This document shows, in pieces, positions 1 through 5,901 of a stretch of 32,540 nt of DNA. The notes below the pieces were generated by a model that worked only from the letters and a program-made list of their open reading frames with translations, made no database searches and was not told the DNA's origin. Made by a program: the position numbers and the translations under genes. Within the stretch, counting starts at the first letter, position 1. Each line of letters opens with the position of its first letter. The DNA is from Cryobacterium psychrotolerans (GTDB taxonomy: Bacteria; Actinomycetota; Actinomycetes; Actinomycetales; Microbacteriaceae), in assembly GCF_900101115.1 (NCBI RefSeq), contig NZ_FNFU01000025.1, forward strand, positions 1 through 32,540, read 5' to 3'.

Positions 1-75
1 GGATCCATAGCTACAATCACCACAGACCCCATACCGGCATCGGCGGCAAATCACCCATCGACCGCGTTCACAACG

Positions 76-276
76 TCAGTGGGAACAACAGCTAGCCCAC
101 TGAGGGGATCGATGGACGGGGTGCACGTAGATTCGGACCAGCGTGCCGATCTCATTACCCTCGGGGTCAATCACAAGGGCGTCGCACAGATCGTCGCTCG
201 TAAAGTCGACCACGATTTTCCCTTCTTTGTGGTCCGCAGCGGGGACTTCGTCTGGGCCAGCATTCCTTCCGCTCAT
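76..276 (-). CDS. small hypothetical protein (weak)
   Basis: An open frame on the minus strand whose central part (GKIVVDFTSDDL, then a stretch ending in GTLVRIYVHPVH) reads like a real beta-rich protein rather than a shadow frame. I chose the ATG at 276; the ATG at 324 and the frame up to 447 are also open, but that upstream part is Cys/Ser/Arg-rich and does not look coding. No clear ribosome binding site precedes either start. No family is recognised, and the C-terminal tail (WASCCSH) looks unnatural, so the gene may be truncated. Nothing else is visible in 1-490. Confidence 0.2.
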   Translation of the reverse strand: MSGRNAGPDEVPAADHKEGKIVVDFTSDDLCDALVIDPEGNEIGTLVRIYVHPVHRSPQWASCCSH

Positions 277-496
277 GAGGTGCTTTCGCCGGCCAGTGTA
301 GGACACCCGTTCTTTCTCCACCATGGCTCGACACGAAGTTCCCGACGTTGAGCATCGCTCGCGAAACGCATGCCAATGCCAGCAGCACCCGCTGCATCCC
401 AGTGGATCCGTGGAAGTTCGTGCTGTCTTTTGCCCCAGACGGAGCACTTATCAGGGGAGTCCTATTCTGCAAATTCTGCAATAGATGCATTACGAC

Positions 497-525
497 TTGA
501 CATAATATATATTATCGGTCATATT
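497..525 (+). promoter_or_regulatory. promoter with AT-rich palindrome upstream of solitary antitoxin
   Basis: TTGACA (497-502) is followed after 17 bases by CATATT (520-525), a reasonable -35/-10 pair. The spacer contains a perfect 14-bp palindrome, ATAATATATATTAT (502-515), in otherwise GC-rich DNA. Antitoxins of toxin-antitoxin loci commonly repress their own promoters by binding such palindromes, so this is a plausible operator for the antitoxin gene starting at 624. The promoter call is by motif only. Confidence 0.4.
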
Positions 526-623
526 GTGTGGGATTTCGAGTGTGATCAAAGTGTCATGCAACGTGGTAAATGGCTAAACTTATGCACATGTCACTACCCC
601 AGCCCGGACTGAGGGCGTACGAA

Positions 624-971
624 ATGTCCATTCGTTCGGACACCACTGAACTTGTCGGCCAGCTGCGCGAGCTCTTGGGCGCCCAGCTGGTTGCCTATCT
701 GGGTTCCGTGACCGAAACCCGCGCCGTACGACAGTGGGCCGATGGCACCCGTAAGCCATCAGCGGAGGCGATTCGCCGGTTGAGGCTCGCGTACCAGGTC
801 GCTGTTCTGCTCAACGAACGGGACCAGCCGCCGGTGGTCCAAGCTTGGTTTCAGGGGATGAATCCCCAGCTCGAAGACACGGCGCCGGCGCGGCTCATCC
901 GTGAGGGCAACCCGGATGAAGTCGGCCCTCGCGTGCTGGCCGCTGCTCGCGCGTTCGCTGCCGTCGGATAG
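624..971 (+). CDS. solitary Xre/MbcA-like antitoxin
   Basis: This 115-residue protein is built like the toxin-binding part of Xre/MbcA/ParS-type antitoxins: an N-terminal helix pair (ELVGQLRELLGAQLVAYL), a WADG segment with RKPS, an RRLRLAYQV helix, and the W-F-x-G-x-NPQL motif near residue 77, where family members bind their RES toxin. The ATG at 624 is chosen because GAGGG (611-615) lies 8 bases upstream; the upstream in-frame ATG at 570 lacks such a site. It is a clear paralogue of the antitoxin at 1190-1573 (shared LGA-LVA, W-x-A/D-G, RRL-x-AY, ARAWF/VQAWF and NP motifs). No toxin gene follows it: about 220 bases of apparently non-coding DNA separate it from the next antitoxin. It may be an orphan left by toxin loss, or a second antitoxin acting on the same toxin. 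Confidence 0.75.
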   Translation: MSIRSDTTELVGQLRELLGAQLVAYLGSVTETRAVRQWADGTRKPSAEAIRRLRLAYQVAVLLNERDQPPVVQAWFQGMNPQLEDTAPARLIREGNPDEVGPRVLAAARAFAAVG

Positions 972-1126
972 CGGACCCCACTCCGGCCGCAGCCAACTGT
1001 TTGGCCACGGATGCTGCTCGCTATGCGTTCAGGCCAGTCGGGAGCGTCGAATTTCAGCGGGGCCGGAATCGTCCGAGAATACGAGATCGAGTCGCGTCCG
1101 CCGGGTCAAAACCCAGAATTTGGTGT

Positions 1127-1141
1127 AATACTGGTGGTATT
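1127..1141. promoter_or_regulatory. inverted repeat upstream of the toxin-antitoxin pair
   Basis: AATAC (1127-1131), five bases, then GTATT (1137-1141) form a dyad about 50 bases before the antitoxin start at 1190. TAATAC (1126-1131) could be a -10 box. By analogy with other toxin-antitoxin loci this could be the autoregulatory operator. The evidence is only the symmetry and the position. Confidence 0.3.
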
Positions 1142-1189
1142 GAAGTGGTTATGCGGGTTTATCTCGGCCACCGGAGATTGGAGGATCAC

Positions 1190-1573
1190 ATGGCTATCAC
1201 GACGCACGTCACCACCGCCCACACGAGGATGATCAAGCTCGACATTCGGGAGATCACTCGCCGATTGAATGGGGCCCTGGGCGCGACTCTTGTTGCCTCT
1301 CTATCCGGGAGCAAAGACGCGAAGCTCCCGTACCGGTGGGCGAAGGCCGATGGTCCCGCGCCGAAGAACGAGGCGATGCGACGCCTTCAGTTCGCCTACG
1401 AGCAGTGGACGATGCTGGCCGAGGCTGAAGGTGAGCACGTCGCCCGCGCCTGGTTCATTGGAGCGAACCCGTGGCTCGGATATGACACCCCGGTCACCGC
1501 CATTCGTGAAGACCGGTTCAAGGACGTAGCCACAGCGGCTCAGGCCGTCATCGACGATTCCTTCTCCGGCTGA
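1190..1573 (+). CDS. antitoxin of RES/Xre toxin-antitoxin pair (MbcA-like)
   Basis: This 127-residue protein has the same architecture as the antitoxin at 624-971 and ends with the ARAWF-x-GANPWL motif and the TPVTAIRED segment typical of the RES-toxin-binding domain of MbcA/Xre antitoxins. In this family the antitoxin sits over the toxin active site and represses the operon. ATG 1190 is chosen because GGAGG (1180-1184) lies 5 bases upstream; the open frame extends back to 1001 but that part looks non-coding. The stop TGA (1571-1573) shares its final A with the toxin ATG (1573), so the two genes are translationally coupled. The order antitoxin then toxin is the usual one. The family assignment is firm; self-repression is inferred. 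Confidence 0.85.
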   Translation: MAITTHVTTAHTRMIKLDIREITRRLNGALGATLVASLSGSKDAKLPYRWAKADGPAPKNEAMRRLQFAYEQWTMLAEAEGEHVARAWFIGANPWLGYDTPVTAIREDRFKDVATAAQAVIDDSFSG

Positions 1574-2361
1574 TGCAGGTTTGTGCCCGCTCTGGGCTGG
1601 AGCTCGTGGATGATCCGATGCCTGGCAACTACCGCATTGCTCGTACTTCGTTCGGGCCACTCGCCCCGGTGCCCCGAGAACTAGAACCTGACGGCTCTCT
1701 CGACCCTGCCGGTTGGAGCCGTTTCGATACTGTCGGGCGCACTCTGTACTCCACTGACGACCGGCTCACGTCTTTCATGGAGCTTCTGGCTCCGTACCGT
1801 ACCGAAATCAACGGCGCCCGTCGCGCCCTGCAGAAAGACGCGGATGCGATGGGTGTCCCGCTCGATGAGTACTGGGCCATGGTCGTCGCCGACTGGGATG
1901 AGGCCGGAACGATGCGGGCCAGGTGGCTACCGAAAGTGTGGCGAGATGGCCGGGTTATCTATCGCCTGAACTATCCGCCTGGTTGGTGGGTGGACATTAC
2001 ATCAACCAGGACCCTCGCGGCACTGTCCGCGCACCTCGACAGCGAACTGACTGACCTGGGTGTTACCGGGGGCCTCACCGTCGCCCACGTCACAAGTGAC
2101 GACCGGGCGATCACCACCTTGATCGCGGGGTGGCTCAGAGACACGGTGACACTTTTTGACGGTACGCAGCCCCTCGGGGTTCGCTTCACCTCCAAGCACG
2201 GGCACCCCACCGGCGGAACCGGAACATGCTGGGCGTATTGGATGCGCGCGACCGACGCAGGGTTGGACGAGCCGATCAATATCACCGACGACATCGCCAT
2301 CGCCGAGCGTGACGCGGACTTGAAAACGGCACAGGAGTTCTGCAAGATTCAGACCCGGTGA
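1573..2361 (+). CDS. RES-domain toxin (MbcT-like NAD-degrading)
   Basis: This 262-residue protein carries the RES signature: YRIAR near residues 20-24 (Arg21), RTLYS at 56-60, the conserved Glu in SFMEL (Glu70), and Ser207 in the GVRFTSKHG segment followed by CWAYW. RES toxins such as mycobacterial MbcT consume NAD+ by phosphorolysis and arrest or kill the cell unless bound by the cognate antitoxin. The gene overlaps the antitoxin upstream by one base, so it depends on coupled translation. It is longer than minimal RES toxins, with extra residues between the Glu and Ser segments (about 75-200), but no second domain is recognised. The key R, E and S residues are all present, so it is probably active. 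Specific activity as NAD+ phosphorylase rather than another NAD-cleaving mode is inferred from the family. Confidence 0.85.
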   Translation: MQVCARSGLELVDDPMPGNYRIARTSFGPLAPVPRELEPDGSLDPAGWSRFDTVGRTLYSTDDRLTSFMELLAPYRTEINGARRALQKDADAMGVPLDEYWAMVVADWDEAGTMRARWLPKVWRDGRVIYRLNYPPGWWVDITSTRTLAALSAHLDSELTDLGVTGGLTVAHVTSDDRAITTLIAGWLRDTVTLFDGTQPLGVRFTSKHGHPTGGTGTCWAYWMRATDAGLDEPINITDDIAIAERDADLKTAQEFCKIQTR

Positions 2362-2442
2362 CCACGGAAAGCAGAAACGCTGAATTTCGCGTGTCGGCAG
2401 TTTCGCGCGGGATTTCACCTGTCTCGCTAGTTGAAAGACAGA

Positions 2443-2472
2443 GCGAGTCTCGCAGGGTGTCCCGTAGGACAC
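2443..2472. other. cluster of inverted repeats in the intergenic gap 2362-2627
   Basis: This 266-base gap has no convincing gene. It contains GCGAG-T-CTCGC (2443-2453) and GTGTCC-CGTA-GGACAC (2457-2472) back to back. The first could act as a transcription terminator for the toxin-antitoxin operon, although no T-run follows. The second resembles the terminal dyads of insertion sequences, but no transposase remnant is visible here. Confidence 0.3.
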
Positions 2473-2627
2473 ATGTGAGCGGGATTTTCTTACGGGCGGG
2501 GTAAAGGCGACTCTCCTGGCCAAGCGGGCTGTGCAGGCCAGTCTCCGCGGGGCATATCCGTAGGGGTTAACAGACATCGGAGGCGTGGGAAGTCGGGGGT
2601 GTCGCCGCGTCCCTCTAAGGTTTGGAC

Positions 2628-2735
2628 ATGGCTATCAAACCGCCTCCGCTACGCACCTTGCATTTTGGTCGCCTCGACGCGAGTGACGAAGCCACCGAGG
2701 ACCCAGAACTCCTTCTGAACGGCTACCTGGACTAA
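2628..2735 (+). CDS. N-terminal piece of the Sll1717-type ATPase, in another frame
   Basis: A 35-codon ORF with its own AAGG (2617-2620) seven bases before ATG 2628. Its peptide contains FGRLDASDE and ends LLLNGYLD. From memory, proteins of the P-loop ATPase Sll1717 family begin with an FG-x-x-D-A-E-x-E segment, an acidic stretch, and a G-[FY]-[VL]-[DE] segment just before their Walker A region, which is what is seen here. The next gene, in the +1 frame, begins exactly where this leaves off: its frame reads KESVYQ before its first ATG. Read together the two give a continuous family-like N-terminus. Either a single-base change split the gene, or a +1 frameshift at GAC-TAA-G joins them, or the piece is translated separately. 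Confidence 0.55.
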   Translation: MAIKPPPLRTLHFGRLDASDEATEDPELLLNGYLD

Positions 2736-2751
2736 GGAGTCCGTCTATCAG

Positions 2752-4080
2752 ATGACGACGGGCCTCGCCTGGTACATCTTGGGGCCAAAGGGCGCTGGGA
2801 AGTCAGCCGTTTTTGAGCACTTCCGACTCAAGTGGGAAGACAGATTCGACCGGTTCTTTGTCTCCTGGGACCTGCGAGGATTCCCCGTCGCTGATGTCAC
2901 GCAGATTCAGACAGGACAATCCCATGGATCCTCGCGCACTCAGTCCGCGTGGGAGTTCCTCCTACGTCTGCGAGTGTTCCAAACTCTCTCGAGTGACGAA
3001 GGTCTTGACGCGCCCAAGGAATTCACATCCCTCCGCGCTGAACTGGTCAAGAGCGGCCTATTGATAGACGACTGGAAACTAAGCGTTTCCCGGTGGTTAA
3101 GCAGCAGTGCCTCGTTCAAGATCTCCCTCGGCTTCTTTGGTTTCGATGTGTCCAACCAACCAGTTGGCCCGCTCGAGGTGTCAGCCGTGCTTAGGACAGC
3201 ACTTGGTCGTGTTGGCACCAAGAACCGGCACATCATTTCGGTGGACGGATTGGATTCGTTCTTCCTTGAGACGAGTGATGATTGGGCTTCTCTGGCCGGG
3301 CTTGTGCATGCAATTGAGTCAGTCAATCGTTTCCTCGGAAAGATTGGACTGCCTGTAACCGTCGTTGCGGCAATACGGACAGAAGCGTTCGAAGCCCTCG
3401 AAAGCACCGACTCGAACAAGCTCAAATCTCACACGGTGTACTTGGACTGGAGCCCGTCGGGCGTCGGATCAGGCAGTGAGCTCTGGACGCTTGTCGACAC
3501 GAAGATCCGCGTATCGGAACCAGGCATCAAGAGGTTCACGGACACTTACTTGAGCACGGACATCGGTCAAGGACATTACTCCCGTATCCCCGACTATTTC
3601 TTGGCATACACGCGCCTCCTCCCAAGAGATCTGATCGCGATGATGACTCACTTGCAGGCGGTTCATCCAGGCTCGGCACCTGTCAGCGAACATGACGCGG
3701 TCACGACGGTCCGGAACTACGCCGAACAATACTTTGTCGGTGAAGTCGCCAACAATCTGGCAGGAATTCTGACAGACCGAGCAGGTCGGCAGCAGAAGAC
3801 TCGAGTCTTCTTTGAAGCGGTGAAGAGCGTGAAGTTTGCCGAGTTCACTCTTCACGAAATCCAGCAGGAATTGGACGGAGAGTTGGCGGAGGCGGAAACT
3901 AAGCAACTGCTCAGGCAGATGTTCGAAATCGGAGCGATCGGAATCCGGACTCGGAACAACAACTACGTTGAGCGGACGGACTTCGTCTATCGCAAGGCGT
4001 CACCGGTTGCGTTCAACCCTCGCCGAATCTTTCTCCTGCACAATGCGCTGATCGTCGCTTGGAACAAAGCGAGGGTTTGA
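2752..4080 (+). CDS. P-loop ATPase, Sll1717-like family
   Basis: This 442-residue NTPase has Walker A GPKGAGKS at residues 11-18, a probable Walker B in IISVDGLDSF (Asp165), and a sensor-like AAIRTEAFEAL near 205-215. A probable winged-helix C-terminus ends with FNPRRIFLLHNAL, a pattern I associate with Sll1717-type ATPases. The biochemical function of the family is poorly known; members often sit in defence or mobile islands, which fits the toxin-antitoxin neighbour here. ATG 2752 follows AAGGAG (2734-2739) by 12 bases, a long spacing. The frame is open upstream without a start, and the missing N-terminus is found in the 2628-2735 ORF. Codon use is less GC-biased than in the operons further right, suggesting transfer. 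Target and partners are unknown. Confidence 0.7.
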   Translation: MTTGLAWYILGPKGAGKSAVFEHFRLKWEDRFDRFFVSWDLRGFPVADVTQIQTGQSHGSSRTQSAWEFLLRLRVFQTLSSDEGLDAPKEFTSLRAELVKSGLLIDDWKLSVSRWLSSSASFKISLGFFGFDVSNQPVGPLEVSAVLRTALGRVGTKNRHIISVDGLDSFFLETSDDWASLAGLVHAIESVNRFLGKIGLPVTVVAAIRTEAFEALESTDSNKLKSHTVYLDWSPSGVGSGSELWTLVDTKIRVSEPGIKRFTDTYLSTDIGQGHYSRIPDYFLAYTRLLPRDLIAMMTHLQAVHPGSAPVSEHDAVTTVRNYAEQYFVGEVANNLAGILTDRAGRQQKTRVFFEAVKSVKFAEFTLHEIQQELDGELAEAETKQLLRQMFEIGAIGIRTRNNNYVERTDFVYRKASPVAFNPRRIFLLHNALIVAWNKARV

Positions 4081-4127
4081 CCGCAAGCGCGCACGGTTCC
4101 CTTTCCTGTGCCGTGTACCGTCGAGTG

Positions 4128-4273
4128 ATGCCAAGCTACGAAAGCTCCGACGGGTCAGCACTCCACTACGATGACGTGCCTAGCACCGGCAACGCCGGCG
4201 ACACGTGCCCGGTCATCCTCCTTGCCGGAGGAGCGGCCCGCCACCCCAGTTATCTTGGCGACCTGGCTGGCCC
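4128..4273 (+). pseudogene. alpha/beta-hydrolase, 5' fragment
   Basis: ATG 4128 opens a frame beginning MPSYESSDGSALHYDD and continuing into VILLAGGAARHPSYLGDLAG, which is the start of an alpha/beta-hydrolase (the HG-type oxyanion strand region of proline-iminopeptidase-like enzymes). Similarity stops at about 4272, exactly where an insertion-sequence end (TGACCCC at 4274) begins. The catalytic Ser, Asp and His would all lie in the missing part, so this is a dead fragment. The frame runs on to 4367 in unrelated sequence. Confidence 0.6.
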
Positions 4274-4372
4274 TGACCCCGTTGGGTGGACACCTCACAA
4301 CAGAGAATGTTCACTATGGCAAGATCACGTCGGGAGTTCACTCCTGAGTACAAAGACGAGGCCGTGAGGTTG
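4274..4372 (+). mobile_element. IS3-family left end with start of orfA
   Basis: TGACCCCGTTGGGTGGACAC (4274-4293) looks like an IS terminal repeat. It is followed by ATG 4316, which starts MARSRREFTPEYKDEAVRL, the typical N-terminus of IS3-family OrfA (helix-turn-helix protein). Homology ends at about 4372 where unrelated DNA begins. Only about 100 bases remain, so the element is inert. It is a different IS3 element from the one at 21460-22403, whose OrfA begins MPRHYPP. Confidence 0.6.
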
Positions 4373-4404
4373 CGTCCAATAGCGTGGTGTAACCCCCGGC
4401 CCTG

Positions 4405-4893
4405 ATGGCCAACCTGCTCACGCGCATGCAGGAATGGGACTACTACCTGGGCATAGCCGGCGTGAAGCGGATGCAGGGCCTGTACCAGGCGACTCTGGTG
4501 GCCCAGGGAGCCTTTTCCGTCTACCGCACGGAGAAAATCAAGGACATCGGCGGCTGGCCGGATGCCATCGGTGAGGACATCGTCGTGACTTGGAGACTGC
4601 TCGAACAGGGCGGCCGGGTGATCTTCGAGCCGACCGCGGTTGCGTTTACTGTTGTCCCGACGAACGTCGTGCATTTCATGCGCCAGCGGGCCCGGTGGGC
4701 ACGTGGCATGTTCGAAGGCATCCGTGCGGTGCCCCCGTGGCGCCAGCGCAGGACGCTGGCCGCGCTGATCACAGACATCGATTTCCTAATTCCGCTGCTG
4801 GACGTCGGGTATGTGCTCATCTGGCTGCCCGGCCTGATTCTCTTCCTGTTCGGTATCCCGGCCATCGTGTCCGCGTGGGCCCTGACTGTCGTC
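4405..4893 (+). pseudogene. processive family-2 glycosyltransferase, internal fragment
   Basis: Residues 1-163 of the open frame match the C-terminal half of the catalytic domain of poly-GlcNAc-synthase/NodC-like GT2 enzymes: GAFSVYR, then GEDIVVTWRLL (the acidic catalytic-base motif, here GED) and RQRARWARG (the Q-x-x-RW motif that binds the growing chain), followed by two hydrophobic segments around 120-160. The N-terminal half with the DxD metal site is missing, because a stop lies just upstream of ATG 4405, and the C-terminus is cut by fusion to IS701 sequence at about 4893. The fragment is a distant relative of the glycosyltransferase domain in the intact gene at 5902-8328, in the same orientation. 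It is non-functional as an enzyme. Confidence 0.7.
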
Positions 4894-5632
4894 CCCATCA
4901 CTCCGATCTGCACGAGTACTGCCGAAGCTATGACGCGGCAATCAGCGCTTCGGAAAGCACTCGAGGATCGGGGTGTGTTCTACGTCCTAGCGGTGCCGAT
5001 GAATCAGCGTGTCATCGCCAAGACAACGGGGAGTGTCCCGGGCGGCGAATGGCGGGCCGACGAACTGATCGCCTCTCTGCCCGCGACCGCGTGGCGGACT
5101 CGCTCCGCCGGTAACGGCTCGAAAGGTGATCGCCGCTACGGCTGGGCCAGGGCACGTATCAACGGTGCACGCGACCCCGACGCCGAGTACTGGCTCCTGG
5201 CCAGGCGCAGCCTCGCCGACCCGACCGAGATCGCCTACTACCTGACCCACGGACCCAAACGTGTTGCCCTTGCCGAGCTTGCCCGGGCCGCCGGAGCCCG
5301 CTGGGCCATCGAGGAGAGCTTCCAGACCAGCAAAGGCCAAACCGGACTGGATCATTACCAGGTGCGGCAATACACCGGCTGGTATCGGCATATCACCCTC
5401 TCGATGCTCGCGCACGCGTTCCTGACCGTGACCCGGTCAAAAAAGGGGGCCACATCCAGACGACAGCGACCTCATCGCCCTGAGCCTGCCCGAAATCAGG
5501 CACCTCCTCGTCTGCCTGGTCTTCAGCGAGCCGCCGGACCCCGAACGCGTCCTGAGCCGCTCACGCTGGCGACGCCGACATCAACAAACCGCGAAACGAC
5601 ATCACTATCGAACCCGCGGACACGCCCCATAA
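4894..5632 (+). mobile_element. IS701-family transposase, 3' half, frameshifted
   Basis: From about 4920 the frame of the GT2 fragment runs directly into the C-terminal half of an IS701-family DDE transposase (LRKALEDRGVFYVLAVP, GPKRVALAELARAAGARWAIEESFQTSKGQTGLDHYQVR). The WAIEE-x-FQ-x-K-x-x-x-GLDHY segment carries the third catalytic acidic residue region. The true reading frame is lost near an A6G5 run (5439-5449); in the other frame the normal ending (DLIALSLPEIRHLLVCLVFSE and an Arg/His-rich tail) continues to a TAA at 5630-5632. The element lacks its 5' half, so it cannot transpose. The chimeric frame formed with the GT2 fragment runs to 5715. Confidence 0.7.
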
Positions 5633-5722
5633 ACGCGACTGTAGTACTAGGCCAGATCGACATGCGGAGGCACCGCAACGATCAGGCCCGCGCCCACGAG
5701 GCCTACTGGGAATAACACCGTA

Positions 5723-5749
5723 GCGGCCCGGGCACTCCGCCCGGGCCGC
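5723..5749. terminator. strong GC hairpin after IS701 remnant
   Basis: An 11-bp perfect stem, GCGGCCCGGGC (5723-5733) and GCCCGGGCCGC (5739-5749), closes a 5-base loop, ACTCC. No T-run follows, so it is terminator-like in shape only. It separates the debris at 4128-5632 from the operon starting at 5902. Confidence 0.5.
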
Positions 5750-5812
5750 CGCTACCACCTCGTCAGAACCGCGCTACCAACTACGTGGACTGGCGCTACC
5801 ATCAAGCGCTAC
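5749..5812 (+). repeat. direct repeats GCGCTACCA spaced 22 bp
   Basis: Copies start at 5749 (CCGCTACCA), 5771 (GCGCTACCA) and 5793 (GCGCTACCA), each exactly 22 bases apart, with a partial fourth, GCGCTAC, at 5806-5812. The 22-base spacing puts the copies on one face of the helix, as expected for cooperative binding of a regulator. They end about 90 bases before the start of the glycosyltransferase-phosphorelay operon at 5902. The first copy overlaps the base of the preceding hairpin. A short open frame (ending VDWRYHQALLAM) runs through the repeats, so chance repetition in decayed coding DNA cannot be excluded. Confidence 0.5.
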
Positions 5813-5901
5813 TCGCCATGTAGAGTTCAACAGGCACCACGCAGTCGCTCCAGCCCTGCGCCGGAAGGCCGTAGGGGGAGTTATTGACCGGGAGTAACCC
5901 G

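Noticed and set aside
1..6. GGATCC at the very start of the window
   Set aside because: It could indicate a cloning-site boundary, but a six-base match at an arbitrary window edge is weak evidence and nothing else supports it.
4405..5715. A single 436-residue glycosyltransferase-like protein
   Set aside because: The N-terminal 163 residues are GT2 and the rest is IS701 transposase followed by an out-of-frame tail, so it is a chimera of fragments.
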